Part shown: one piece after another, positions 18,178 through 27,170 of the stretch
Position numbering within the stretch: position 1 is the stretch's first letter
Layout of the letters: every line of letters begins with the position of its first letter
DNA from: Paracoccus methylarcula
GTDB taxonomy: Bacteria; Pseudomonadota; Alphaproteobacteria; Rhodobacterales; Rhodobacteraceae
NCBI RefSeq assembly: GCF_003007735.2
Contig: NZ_PXNQ02000002.1
Span: 420,677 to 484,676 of the forward strand
Reading direction: 5' to 3'
DNA: 64,000 bases
Translations under genes and position numbers: made by a program
Notes under the pieces: model-generated
Database searches by the model: none
Told to the model about the DNA's origin: nothing
Seen by the model: only the letters and a program-made list of their open reading frames with translations

Positions 18178-20598
18178 TCAATGCGCGACAGCGCCGCCGC
18201 CGGGCATCTTGTCGCCCTTGTTGGTCACGCGCGCGGCCTCGGCGGCGGCTTCTTCCGCCGCCTCGTCCCATTCGATCGCATCGGGCTTGCGGACCAGCGC
18301 GTGGTGCAGCACTTCACGGACATTGCCGACCGGGATGATCGTCAGCCCGGTTTTCACATTGTCCGGGATCTCGGCCAGATCCTTTTCGTTATCGGCCGGG
18401 ATCAGCACCGTCTTGATGCCCCCGCGCAATGCCGCCAGCAGTTTTTCCTTGAGCCCGCCGATGGCCAGCACATTGCCGCGCAGCGTGACCTCGCCAGTCA
18501 TGGCGACATCCTTGCGCACGGGGATGCCGGTCATCACCGACACGACCGAGGTCACCATGGCGACGCCCGCTGACGGCCCGTCCTTGGGTGTGGCGCCCTC
18601 GGGGACATGGACATGGATGTCGCGCTTGTCGAATTCGGGCGGTTTCACCCCGATCTCGGGCGAGATCGAGCGCACGAAGCTGGAGGCCGCGTCGATCGAT
18701 TCCTTCATCACGTCGCCCAGCTTGCCGGTCGTCTTCATCCGGCCCTTGCCGGGCAGGCGCAATGCCTCGATCTGCAGCAGGTCGCCGCCGACCGATGTCC
18801 ATGCCAGCCCCGTGACCACGCCGACCTGGTCCTCTTTCTCGGCCAAGCCATAGCGGTGGCGCCGCACGCCCAGGAATTCCTCGGCCTTCTCGGGCGTCAC
18901 ATCCACCGTTTTGGCATTGCCCTTGAGGATCTCGGTCACGGATTTGCGGGCCAGCTTGGCGATCTCGCGCTCAAGCGAGCGGACCCCGGCCTCGCGGGTG
19001 TAATAGCGGATGACATGGGTCAGCGCCTCGTCCGAGACCGAGAACTCGCCCTTGCGCAGCCCGTTGGCCTTGATCTGCTTGGGCAGCAGGTGCTGGCGGG
19101 CGATCTCGCGTTTTTCGTCTTCGGTATAGCCGGCCAGCGGGATGATCTCCATCCGGTCGAGCAGGGGGCCCGGCATGTTGTAGCTGTTGGCCGTGGTCAG
19201 GAACATCACGTTCGACAGGTCGTATTCCACCTCGAGATAATGGTCCACGAAGGTCGAATTCTGTTCCGGATCCAGCACCTCGAGCATGGCCGAAGCCGGA
19301 TCGCCGCGGAAATCCTGCCCCATCTTGTCGATCTCATCGAGCAGGATCAGCGGGTTGGTAGTCTTGGCCTTTTTCAGCGCCTGGATGATCTTGCCGGGCA
19401 TCGAGCCGATATAGGTCCGCCGGTGGCCGCGAATCTCGGATTCGTCGCGCACGCCGCCAAGGCTGATGCGGATGAACTCGCGTCCCGTGGCACGCGCGAC
19501 CGACCGGCCGAGTGAGGTCTTGCCCACGCCCGGAGGGCCGACAAGGCACAGGATCGGGCCTTTCAGCTTCTGGCTGCGGGCTTGCACGGCGAGATATTCG
19601 ACGATCCGTTCCTTGACCTTTTCCAGCCCGTAATGATCTTCGTCCAGGACCGTTTCGGCCCGGCCCAGATCCTTGCGGGTGCGCGATTTCACACCCCAGG
19701 GCAGGGCCAGCAGCCAATCCAGGTAATTGCGGCTGACCGTCGCCTCGGCTGACATCGGGGACATGGATTTCAGCTTTTTCAGCTCGGCCTCGGCCTTTTC
19801 TCGGGCCTCCTTGCTGAACTTGGTCGCGGCGATCTTCTCTTCCAGTTCGGTGATCTCGTTCTGGCCGTCCTCGCCATCGCCGAGTTCCTTCTGAATGGCC
19901 TTCATCTGCTCATTCAGATAGTATTCGCGCTGCGTCTTCTCCATCTGGGTCTTGACGCGCGACTTGATCTTTTTCTCGACCTGAAGGACCGACATCTCCC
20001 CCTGCATGGAGGAATAGATCTTCTCCAGCCGGGCCGCCACTTCGAGCGTGTCCAGAAGCTCCTGCTTCTTGTCCAGATCCACGCCCATGTGCCCCGCGAC
20101 CAGATCGGCCAGCTTGCCGGGTTCGTGGGCGTCGGCGACAGCGGTGACAACCTCTTCTGGGATGTTCTTGCGCACCTTGACGTAACGCTCGAATTCCTCG
20201 GTCACGGTACGCATCAGGGCGGTGACCGTCGCCTCGTCGCCCAGGGTTTCGGGCAGAACGATGGCGGCCGCTTCGAAATGATCGTCATTCGGCACGAAAT
20301 CGGTGATCTGCACGCGTTCGCGGCCTTCAACCAGCACTTTCACCGTGCCGTCGGGAAGTTTCAGCAATTGCAGCACATTGGCCAGGACGCCGGTGCGGTA
20401 GATGCCGTCTTCCTCCGGCTCATCGACCGAAGCGTCCATTTGCGCCGACAGCAGGATCGGGCTGTCGGTTTCCATGACCGCTTCCAGCGCGCGCACGGAT
20501 TTCTCGCGGCCCACGAACAGGGGCACGATCATATGTGGAAAGACGACGATGTCCCGCAAAGGCAACACCGGGTAGGTCTGAGATGCGAAATCGTTCAT
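18178..20598 (-). CDS. lon: ATP-dependent protease Lon (LonA)
   Basis: 806 residues, the usual LonA size. N-terminal LAN domain ([26 protein letters not shown]), coiled-coil middle ([12 protein letters not shown]), AAA+ module with Walker [14 protein letters not shown] and Walker [12 protein letters not shown], and the C-terminal S16 protease with catalytic serine in [11 protein letters not shown] and its lysine partner downstream in GLKEKLLAA. It degrades misfolded and regulatory proteins in the cytoplasm. A heat-shock-like promoter candidate lies upstream. Confidence 0.97.
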   Translation of the reverse strand: MNDFASQTYPVLPLRDIVVFPHMIVPLFVGREKSVRALEAVMETDSPILLSAQMDASVDEPEEDGIYRTGVLANVLQLLKLPDGTVKVLVEGRERVQITDFVPNDDHFEAAAIVLPETLGDEATVTALMRTVTEEFERYVKVRKNIPEEVVTAVADAHEPGKLADLVAGHMGVDLDKKQELLDTLEVAARLEKIYSSMQGEMSVLQVEKKIKSRVKTQMEKTQREYYLNEQMKAIQKELGDGEDGQNEITELEEKIAATKFSKEAREKAEAELKKLKSMSPMSAEATVSRNYLDWLLALPWGVKSRTRKDLGRAETVLDEDHYGLEKVKERIVEYLAVQARSQKLKGPILCLVGPPGVGKTSLGRSVARATGREFIRISLGGVRDESEIRGHRRTYIGSMPGKIIQALKKAKTTNPLILLDEIDKMGQDFRGDPASAMLEVLDPEQNSTFVDHYLEVEYDLSNVMFLTTANSYNMPGPLLDRMEIIPLAGYTEDEKREIARQHLLPKQIKANGLRKGEFSVSDEALTHVIRYYTREAGVRSLEREIAKLARKSVTEILKGNAKTVDVTPEKAEEFLGVRRHRYGLAEKEDQVGVVTGLAWTSVGGDLLQIEALRLPGKGRMKTTGKLGDVMKESIDAASSFVRSISPEIGVKPPEFDKRDIHVHVPEGATPKDGPSAGVAMVTSVVSVMTGIPVRKDVAMTGEVTLRGNVLAIGGLKEKLLAALRGGIKTVLIPADNEKDLAEIPDNVKTGLTIIPVGNVREVLHHALVRKPDAIEWDEAAEEAAAEAARVTNKGDKMPGGGAVAH

Positions 20599-20670
20599 GT
20601 TATACGTTCCTTTCCTGCCCGAAGCCGCGGCCCCGTGATTAGCAACGCGCGGCCCCTGCGTCGCGACAAC

Positions 20671-20696
20671 TTATGTGCCCGGGCATTGCCGTTCAA
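20671..20696 (-). promoter_or_regulatory. Candidate heat-shock (sigma-32 type) promoter of lon
   Basis: On the minus strand, TTGAAC (20696-20691) and CACATAA (20677-20671) are separated by 13 bases, resembling the CTTGAA / CCCCATnT layout of sigma-32 promoters, about 75 bases before the lon ATG. lon is a classic heat-shock gene; the match is partial. Confidence 0.35.
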
Positions 20697-20757
20697 TAGA
20701 ACATCGAAACAGGTTGATTTTAGCACGAAAGCGCAACCGCGTCAGTCGCGGGCGATT

Positions 20758-22110
20758 TCAACGCGGTATGACGATCTCGGCACGCAACCCGCCAAGCCTC
20801 GATCCGCGCCCCAAGCGCAACTGCCCGCCATGGCCGCGCGCGACATCGGCGGCGATGGCCAGCCCCAGCCCGGCGCCTTGCCCGCTGTTGCGATTGCGCG
20901 AGCTGTCGAGCTGCGTGAACGGGCGCATTGCCGTCTCGATCGCATCGTCGGGAATGCCCGGCCCGTCATCCTCGACACCGATTCGCAGGCTGCGCGGACC
21001 CAATGCCGCATCGACCTCGGCGCGTGTCCCATAGCGGACCGCGTTGCCGATCAGGTTGTCCAGCGCGCGGCGCAGCATGTCGGGTCGGCAGGTCACGAGA
21101 CTGGCATCGCCTTGCGTGCCGGACAGCGACACATCCTGTCCGGCGCGCTGCGCGTCCGCGACGACGCCGCGAAGGAATTCGAACGGTTCGATTTCCTCGG
21201 CCGGGCTTTCCCGCGCGCTGTCGCGGGAATAGTCCAGAAAGGCATCGACCATGCGGGTCATCTCGCTGATATCCGCCTCCATCGCCGAGATGTCGGCCTC
21301 GTCAGGCGGAAGGTCCGGGGACAACACCGACAGGCCGAGTCGCAGCCGTGTCAGTGGTGTGCGCAGGTCATGGCTGATCCCCGACAGCATCACCTTGCGC
21401 TGTTCGTTCTGCCGCTCCAGACGGTTGCGCATGTCCAGAAACGCGGTGCCGGCACTGCGGATCTCGACCGCGCCACCGGGGTGATAAGGCTCCACCCGGC
21501 CCTTGCCATAGGCTTCGGCCGCCCGGGCAAGCCGGCGGATCGGCCGCAGCTGGTTGCGCAGGAAGATCGTCGCGATGCCCGACATCAGAAACGAGGTGAA
21601 CACCATCAGCACCAGCAATTGGTGCGGGTTCGAGGCGCTGACCCGTTTCCGGTCGAATGACAGCGAATAGGGGCCGAATTTTCCATTCATGGTCACATCG
21701 ACGCGCTTGTCATCCGTCGCGAGGTCGATGCCGGTCACCTCGGGCAGGCTGGTACGCAGTTCCTCGATCACGACGCGGCCCGAAAAATCATAGAACAGGC
21801 GCCTGTCGTCCCGGGCCGGCTGCACGGGCATCCGCAAAGTCAGGCCAAGCGGTGCCGCGATGGTCTGGCCCGCCAGAAGCGCCACGGCGGAATTTTCGCC
21901 CCGGTCGATACGCCTTGCGACGAAGCCCAGCTCCCGTGCCATGCTGTCGGTCATCTGACGCGTCACGTCCTCGAAATGGCGTTGCAGGAACATGACGCTG
22001 ACGACAAGCATCACGACCACGACCGGCAGAAACAGGATCAGTGCCGCGCGGCCGTAAAGCCCGCGCGGGAACATCCGCTTCAACCAGCCGAATTCGAGTT
22101 CGTTCGCCAT
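20758..22110 (-). CDS. EnvZ-like sensor histidine kinase
   Basis: 450 residues. Two membrane segments (about 22-42 and 165-184) enclose a periplasmic sensor region of roughly 120 residues. Cytoplasmic HAMP (NQLRPIRRLARAAEAYGKGR), dimerisation/phosphoacceptor box SGISHDLRTPLTRL with His247, and HATPase with N box NLIGNAVRYG, G1 DDGPGIPD and G2 GQGAGLGLAIA. The organisation is EnvZ/ActS-like. No response regulator gene is adjacent; the neighbours are lon and a divergent metallo-hydrolase. Signal unknown. Confidence 0.88.
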   Translation of the reverse strand: MANELEFGWLKRMFPRGLYGRAALILFLPVVVVMLVVSVMFLQRHFEDVTRQMTDSMARELGFVARRIDRGENSAVALLAGQTIAAPLGLTLRMPVQPARDDRRLFYDFSGRVVIEELRTSLPEVTGIDLATDDKRVDVTMNGKFGPYSLSFDRKRVSASNPHQLLVLMVFTSFLMSGIATIFLRNQLRPIRRLARAAEAYGKGRVEPYHPGGAVEIRSAGTAFLDMRNRLERQNEQRKVMLSGISHDLRTPLTRLRLGLSVLSPDLPPDEADISAMEADISEMTRMVDAFLDYSRDSARESPAEEIEPFEFLRGVVADAQRAGQDVSLSGTQGDASLVTCRPDMLRRALDNLIGNAVRYGTRAEVDAALGPRSLRIGVEDDGPGIPDDAIETAMRPFTQLDSSRNRNSGQGAGLGLAIAADVARGHGGQLRLGRGSRLGGLRAEIVIPR

Positions 22111-22144
22111 GGTAAACCTGCCTGCCTCGATCTAGGCTACCCGT

Positions 22145-23008
22145 ATGAGTCGCATGAAGAAAGAGCCACGCTGCATTCTTGCACCCAATCCTTCGCCCCT
22201 GACCGGGCCGGGAACCAACAGTTTCCTGATCGGCCATGATCACGTGGCGGTCATCGATCCCGGCCCGGACGATCCCGGCCATCTGGAAAGGATCGTGGAG
22301 GCCGGGGCAGGGCGGATCAGTCATATCTTCGTGACCCATGCCCATCGGGACCACAGCGCGGGCGCCGCCACCCTGGCAGGGATGACCGGCGCTCCCGTCC
22401 TGGCTTTCGGCACTGCGGAAACGGGCCGTTCCCCGATCATGCAGCGCCTCGCCGCCAGCGGCCTGGTCGGCGGAGGCGAGGGGCTGGATATGGGCTTTCG
22501 GCCCGATATCCTGCTGGCGGATGGCCAGCAGATCGAGACCGCCGACTGGAGGCTCCGCGCTCTCCACACGCCCGGACATTGCGGGAATCATCTTTGTTTC
22601 CAGTGGGACGATGTCATGTTCTGCGGCGATATCGTGCTGGGCTGGTCCTCGACCCTGATCTCGCCGCCTGACGGGGACCTGGCGGATTTCTTCCGCTCGC
22701 TCGACAGGATCGGGATGGCTGCACCGCACCGTTTGCTGCCCGCGCATGGCGATCCGGTCGAGACACCGTCGGCAAGGCTGGCCGAACTGGCTGCGCATCG
22801 TCGCGAACGCAGCGCCCAGATCCTCGCATCGCTGCGGCAGGAGCCGGCAGAGGCCGCCATGCTGGCGCGGCGCATCTATGATGTGCCTCCCGAACTTCTT
22901 CCAGCCGCGACGCGCAATGTCCTTGCGCATCTGGTCGCATTGGCGGGTCTTGGCGCGGTGAATTGCGACGGGGAACTGACGGCGGAATCGATTTTCCGGT
23001 CCGTTTAA
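22145..23008 (+). CDS. MBL-fold metallo-hydrolase (LACTB2/glyoxalase II-like)
   Basis: 287 residues. Zinc-binding HAHRDH at 65-70, then TPGHCGNHLCF, CGDIVLGWSS and LLPAHGDPVE complete the metallo-beta-lactamase motif set. The C-terminal winged-helix-like tail (RRERSAQILASLRQEPAEAAMLARRIYD) is the pattern of LACTB2-like hydrolases, some of which are single-strand endoribonucleases. Substrate is not fixed by sequence. It diverges from the sensor kinase gene with only 34 bases between starts, so their promoters must overlap the coding ends. Confidence 0.85.
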   Translation: MSRMKKEPRCILAPNPSPLTGPGTNSFLIGHDHVAVIDPGPDDPGHLERIVEAGAGRISHIFVTHAHRDHSAGAATLAGMTGAPVLAFGTAETGRSPIMQRLAASGLVGGGEGLDMGFRPDILLADGQQIETADWRLRALHTPGHCGNHLCFQWDDVMFCGDIVLGWSSTLISPPDGDLADFFRSLDRIGMAAPHRLLPAHGDPVETPSARLAELAAHRRERSAQILASLRQEPAEAAMLARRIYDVPPELLPAATRNVLAHLVALAGLGAVNCDGELTAESIFRSV

Positions 23009-23067
23009 AAAATTGTCGCAAAGCCTCTGGACGGCTCTGAAACACATTGCTATATCCCGCCTCGTGT

Positions 23068-23142
23068 TCCGGCGTAGCTCAGCGGTAGAGCAGTTGACTG
23101 TTAATCAATTGGTCGTAGGTTCGATCCCTACCGCCGGAGCCA
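23068..23142 (+). tRNA. tRNA-Asn (GTT)
   Basis: Acceptor TCCGGCG pairs with CGCCGGA, discriminator G, encoded CCA. D arm AGCTCAGCGGTAGAGC; anticodon stem TTGA/TCAA with loop CTGTTAA, anticodon GTT; T arm AGGTTCGATCCCT. Located after the metallo-hydrolase gene with its own 60-base leader. Confidence 0.97.
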
Positions 23143-23231
23143 AATCATCCCAAGCGATTGCTTATGCATGAAAATCCGATCCCCTTATCGGAAGTTTCAT
23201 GATCGGCAAGAATGTCTCCGATGACGGCCAG

Positions 23232-23289
23232 GCCCGGTCCCAACCCATGGCGGGACCGGGCGGCGGGCCTGAAGATGCATTTCAGGCCC
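23232..23289 (-). terminator. Two consecutive hairpins at the end of the alpha/beta hydrolase gene
   Basis: One stem is GGGCCTGAA/TTCAGGCCC (23265-23289), overlapping the hydrolase stop codon; the next is GCCCGGTCCC/GGGACCGGGC (23232-23261, 10 bases, 10-base loop). Both lie between that gene and tRNA-Asn, which is transcribed toward them. They may terminate transcription from either direction; no T run is obvious. Confidence 0.45.
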
Positions 23290-24058
23290 GGTCCAGATTG
23301 ACACCGATCAATCCCGCGACCTCATCGGGATGAGTGATCGGCAGCATGTGACCCGCATCCGGCACGGTCGCCCGGCCAACATCGGGCAGACGCGCGGCGA
23401 GGGCATCGGCGATTTCGTGGATCACCCGCGGTGAGTCGCCCCCCGAGATCAGCAGCACCGGGGCATCGATCGATTCGAGCCCGTCTTCGCGGAGGATTCG
23501 CGGACGGTCTCCGGCAAGTGTCGGCGTGCATTCCGCGACCAGCCGGATCCGCGCCCGCATCTGCACCTGCATCCGCTCTGACAGGTCGTCATAGCCCTGC
23601 GATCCCCATGCCGCCAGGAATCCCCGCGTGGCATCCTCTTCGCGGCCCTCGGCCAGCAATTGCTCGATCTGCATCTCGGGCTGCGCCTGCGCGGCTCCGG
23701 GAACGGCCGCGAAGAGGACGGGCTCGATCAGGGTCAGGCTGCGCACGGCCTCGGGGGCCGCGATAGCGATCCGCAGGGCGACGGTGGCGCCCATGCTGTG
23801 CCCGATCAGGTCCAGCGGTCGGTTGATGAAACTGGCCGCGAGCCGGGTGACGGCGCTGTGGTAATCCGGGTCGTCCGGCCCGGGGTTCCAGGGATCGCTG
23901 CGCCCATGGCCGGGCATGTCGAATCCCTGCAGGTCGATCCGCCCCTCCAGGCGTTCCGAGATCGGACCCCAGTAGCTGCCCGAGGCCAGCATGCAATGCA
24001 ATGCCAGCGCCGGGCGCCCGGCGTCGCCCGGCCAATGCCGGCGATAAACCCCGCTCAC
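23282..24058 (-). CDS. Alpha/beta hydrolase
   Basis: 258 residues from a GTG at 24058 that overlaps the stop of the upstream isomerase as GTGA; a longer frame exists but antisense-like composition and the overlap argue against it. Motifs: LALHCMLASGSYW opening, nucleophile elbow GHSMGA, acid and histidine regions (VLLISGGDSPRV and DAGHMLPITHP). Probably an esterase or related hydrolase of a small molecule; substrate unknown. Translational coupling to the isomerase suggests the two act together. Confidence 0.85.
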   Translation of the reverse strand: MSGVYRRHWPGDAGRPALALHCMLASGSYWGPISERLEGRIDLQGFDMPGHGRSDPWNPGPDDPDYHSAVTRLAASFINRPLDLIGHSMGATVALRIAIAAPEAVRSLTLIEPVLFAAVPGAAQAQPEMQIEQLLAEGREEDATRGFLAAWGSQGYDDLSERMQVQMRARIRLVAECTPTLAGDRPRILREDGLESIDAPVLLISGGDSPRVIHEIADALAARLPDVGRATVPDAGHMLPITHPDEVAGLIGVNLDRA

Positions 24059-24654
24059 AGCGACGCGAGATGCCGGTCGAGGAAATCCAGCCGGTCCTGT
24101 CCCCAGAACCGCTGCCCGGTTTCGCGCACGACATAGAATGGCGCCCCGAAAGCCCCGGCCGTGACCGCTTCTTCCAGGTTGCGGCCATAGGTCTCGGCCC
24201 CCGCCAGCAGCCCCTTGTCGGCCAGTGCCGGATCGAAGCCATGCGCCTCCAGCAACTCCCGGATCACCGAATCGTCGCTGATATCGCGCTCCTCGGCCCA
24301 GACCGCGCGGGTGAAGCCATGGACCAGCCCGCCCAGATCGCCGCCGCCTTCCTGTTGCGCGGCGATGACGGCATAGGAGGAAGGAGCCATGTTCACCGGC
24401 CAATGGGCGGGTTTGATATTGAACGGGACCCGAAGATGATCCGCCCAACGCAAGAGTTCCTGCGTCCGGTATTCCATCCGGCTCACATGGCGGTCTGCGG
24501 GACGAATCCCCCCGGTCCGGTCGAAAAGCTGCAGCAGGTCCACCGGCTTGTAGGTGATCTTCGCGTCATGCCTGTCCGCGATTTCCTCCAGTTTCTTGCC
24601 GGCGAGATAGCAATAGGGGCTGATCGTGCCCAGATAATAATCGATACAGGCCAT
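24055..24654 (-). CDS. 2-hydroxychromene-2-carboxylate isomerase family protein (DsbA/GST-kappa fold)
   Basis: 199 residues. Opening IDYYLGTISPYCYLAGKKLEE has the family's active-site serine (Ser12) before PY; PAHWPVNMAPSS and GAFGAPFYVV are also typical. Characterised members isomerise a ring-cleavage product in naphthalene degradation using glutathione, but most genomic copies have unknown substrates. No other aromatic-degradation genes are in the window. Co-translated with the alpha/beta hydrolase. Confidence 0.85.
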   Translation of the reverse strand: MACIDYYLGTISPYCYLAGKKLEEIADRHDAKITYKPVDLLQLFDRTGGIRPADRHVSRMEYRTQELLRWADHLRVPFNIKPAHWPVNMAPSSYAVIAAQQEGGGDLGGLVHGFTRAVWAEERDISDDSVIRELLEAHGFDPALADKGLLAGAETYGRNLEEAVTAGAFGAPFYVVRETGQRFWGQDRLDFLDRHLASL

Positions 24655-24740
24655 GACGTGTCCTTCTTGGTTTGCCCACAGGTTATCCGGGTGCTAAGGG
24701 CTGTGCAATCTCACGAATCCCGCCAGAGGCCCCGCTTTCC

Positions 24741-25760
24741 ATGCCCGTCATGACCGAACCCAAGCTTATTTCCGGCAATGCCAATACTCCGCTTGCCGCC
24801 GCCATCGCGCGCCGCATGTCGATGCATCGCGGCATGAATGTAGGGCTGTGCGACGCCCGGATCGAACGGTTCAACGACCAGGAGATCTTCGTCGAGGTCT
24901 TCGAGAATGTCCGGGGCGAGGACATGTATATCATCCAGCCCACCTCGAACCCGGCCAATGACAACCTGATGGAACTGCTGATCATGACCGATGCGCTGCG
25001 GCGGTCCTCGGCGGCGCGGATCACGGCTGTCATTCCCTATTTCGGCTACGCGCGGCAGGACCGCCGGGCCAAGGCCCGCACGCCGATCTCGGCCAAGCTG
25101 GTCGCTAACCTGCTGACCGAGGCCGGGGTGGACCGGGTGCTGACGATGGATCTGCATGCCACGCAGATCCAGGGTTTCTTCGACATTCCGGTGGACAATC
25201 TCTATGCCGCGCCGATCTTTGCGCTGGATGTGCAGCATCATTTCAAGGGCCGGATGGATGACCTGATGGTGGTCTCGCCCGATGTCGGCGGCGTGGCGCG
25301 CGCGCGTGAACTGGCGCAGCGGATCGGCGCGCCCCTGTCGATCGTGGACAAGCGGCGCGAGAAGGCCGGCGAAGTGGCCGAGATGACGGTGATCGGCGAT
25401 GTCGAGGGCAAGGCCTGCATCATCGTTGACGATATCTGCGACACGGCGGGAACGCTGGTCAAGGCGGCGCAGGTGCTGACCGATCAGGGCGCGACCGAGG
25501 TGCATGCCTATATCACCCATGGCGTGCTGTCGGGCCCGGCGGTCGAGCGGGTGTCGAAATCGGTGATGAAATCGCTGGTGATCACCGACTCGATCCAGCC
25601 GACCGAAGCGGTGAAGGCAGCGCCGAATATCCGTATCGTGCCGACCGCGCCGATGTTCACGCAGGCGATCCTGAATATCTGGAACGGCACCTCGGTCAGT
25701 TCGCTGTTCGAAACCGATACGCTGCTGCCGATCTACGAAGGTCTGTATACGACCGATTGA
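24741..25760 (+). CDS. prs: Ribose-phosphate pyrophosphokinase
   Basis: Makes PRPP from ribose 5-phosphate and ATP for purine, pyrimidine, His, Trp and NAD synthesis. 339 residues from ATG 24741 ([13 protein letters not shown]); ATG 24750 is an alternative. Motifs: [32 protein letters not shown], the flexible-loop region [10 protein letters not shown], and the PRPP site [11 protein letters not shown]. It converges on purD, whose product uses the PRPP pathway; the pair is in opposite orientation, so not an operon. Confidence 0.95.
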   Translation: MPVMTEPKLISGNANTPLAAAIARRMSMHRGMNVGLCDARIERFNDQEIFVEVFENVRGEDMYIIQPTSNPANDNLMELLIMTDALRRSSAARITAVIPYFGYARQDRRAKARTPISAKLVANLLTEAGVDRVLTMDLHATQIQGFFDIPVDNLYAAPIFALDVQHHFKGRMDDLMVVSPDVGGVARARELAQRIGAPLSIVDKRREKAGEVAEMTVIGDVEGKACIIVDDICDTAGTLVKAAQVLTDQGATEVHAYITHGVLSGPAVERVSKSVMKSLVITDSIQPTEAVKAAPNIRIVPTAPMFTQAILNIWNGTSVSSLFETDTLLPIYEGLYTTD

Positions 25761-25776
25761 GGTTTCGCCGGATTGT

Positions 25777-25819
25777 CCCCGCCGGTGCCTCCGGCGGGGA
25801 TATTTCCGTGAAGAAGAAA
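25777..25819 (+). repeat. Hairpin-plus-tail intergenic element, copy A (after prs)
   Basis: Stem CCCCGCCGG/CCGGCGGGG (25777-25799) followed directly by a tail GGGATATTTCCGTGAAGAAG. The same architecture and tail recur at 40908-40961 and 50561-50608. It begins 16 bases after the prs stop, so it probably ends the prs transcript. Confidence 0.6.
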
Positions 25820-25839
25820 CGACAGCCTGCGAAAATCAA

Positions 25840-27108
25840 TCACTCACGGCTCGTGAGGGCTCGCCAGCCGATGTCGCGGCGGTAGAAACCTTCGGGCCAG
25901 TCGATGGCATCGACAAGGCGGTAGGCCCGCGCATGGGCCTCTGCCAAGGTTGCGCCCCGACCGGTGCAGGCGAGCACCCGGCCTCCAGATGCGGTGACCT
26001 GTCCGTTTTCCTCGCTGGTTCCGGCATGGAAGATCATCTCGAAACTGGATTCGGTTACCCGGGAAAGACCATTGATAATACTGCCTTTCTTGTATGGTCC
26101 GGGATAGCCATTTACGGCCATGACGACGGTCAACGCGTGATCGTCGGCCCAGTTGACCGAGGTTTCGGCCAACCGGCCCGCAGCACAGGCGAGCAGCAGG
26201 TCGAGCGCCTGAGCCCCAAGCCGGATCATCAGCGCCTGGCATTCCGGGTCGCCGAAGCGGACATTGTATTCGACCAATCGGGCGCGATCTCCCTCGATCA
26301 TGAGGCCGGCATAAAGAATTCCCTGGAATGGGCTGTTTCTACGCGACATTTCTGCGATCGTGGGGCGGATGATCTGGTCCATCACCTGTGCTTGCAGGGC
26401 TTCGTTCAGCACGGGTGCCGGGCTGTAGGCGCCCATGCCGCCGGTATTGGGGCCGGTATCGCCTTCTCCGGCGCGCTTGTGATCCTGCGCGGTGCCGATC
26501 GGCAGGCAGTCCCTGCCGTCGCAGAGCACGAAGAAACTGGCTTCCTCGCCGGTCATGAATTCCTCGATGACGACCGAGGTATCGCCGAATTCTCCATCGA
26601 AAATCAGGTCGATGGCTTCATGAGCCTGGGCTACGGTCTCGGCGACGGTCACGCCTTTGCCGGCGGCCAGCCCGTCGGCCTTGATCACGATCGGTGCGCC
26701 CTGGGCGGTGACATGATCGCGGGCCGAAGCGGCGTCGGTAAAGCGCGCCCATGCGGCGGTAGGGGCGCCACAGGCGTCGCAGATCTCCTTGGTGAAGGTT
26801 TTCGAGGCTTCCAGCTCGGCAGCCGCCTGGCTGGGGCCGAAGACCAGGAAGCCCGCGCCGCGCAGCGCGTCGGATACGCCAGCGGCCAGCGGTGCCTCGG
26901 GGCCGATCACCACGAAGTCGATGGCGTTGTCCTGCGCGAATTCAAGGACATCTGCCCGGGAATTGATGTTGAGTTCGGCACAATCCGCCACCCCCGCGAT
27001 GCCCGCGTTTCCGGGCGCGACGATGAGCCGGTCGCATTTCGGGTTCTGCCGGATCGCCCAGGCCAGGGCATGTTCGCGCCCGCCGCCGCCAAGGATCAGG
27101 ATATTCAT
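25840..27108 (-). CDS. purD: Phosphoribosylamine-glycine ligase
   Basis: 422 residues. GAR synthetase, second step of purine synthesis, joining glycine to phosphoribosylamine with ATP. Start at ATG 27108 (MNILILGGGGREHALAW) behind AAAGGGCGG. ATP-grasp features: VIKADGLAAGKGV, VVIEEFMTGEEAS, GPNTGGMGAYSPAP and EYNVRFGDPECQ. Full length and intact. It diverges from xseA with 62 bases between starts. Confidence 0.96.
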   Translation of the reverse strand: MNILILGGGGREHALAWAIRQNPKCDRLIVAPGNAGIAGVADCAELNINSRADVLEFAQDNAIDFVVIGPEAPLAAGVSDALRGAGFLVFGPSQAAAELEASKTFTKEICDACGAPTAAWARFTDAASARDHVTAQGAPIVIKADGLAAGKGVTVAETVAQAHEAIDLIFDGEFGDTSVVIEEFMTGEEASFFVLCDGRDCLPIGTAQDHKRAGEGDTGPNTGGMGAYSPAPVLNEALQAQVMDQIIRPTIAEMSRRNSPFQGILYAGLMIEGDRARLVEYNVRFGDPECQALMIRLGAQALDLLLACAAGRLAETSVNWADDHALTVVMAVNGYPGPYKKGSIINGLSRVTESSFEMIFHAGTSEENGQVTASGGRVLACTGRGATLAEAHARAYRLVDAIDWPEGFYRRDIGWRALTSRE

Positions 27109-27170
27109 CTGCCGCCCTTTCGCTTGTTGTCGCGGCGTTCTAATCTGGCCGGCGAAGGGGAACAAGCCGC

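Noticed and set aside
20089..21660. Open frame of over 500 codons antisense to lon and the sensor kinase
   Set aside because: Spans parts of two unrelated genes and their intergenic region; composition typical of antisense.
24059..24448. 130-codon N-terminal extension of the alpha/beta hydrolase
   Set aside because: Lies inside the isomerase gene in another frame, is Arg/Gly rich, and the GTGA junction gives a natural start.
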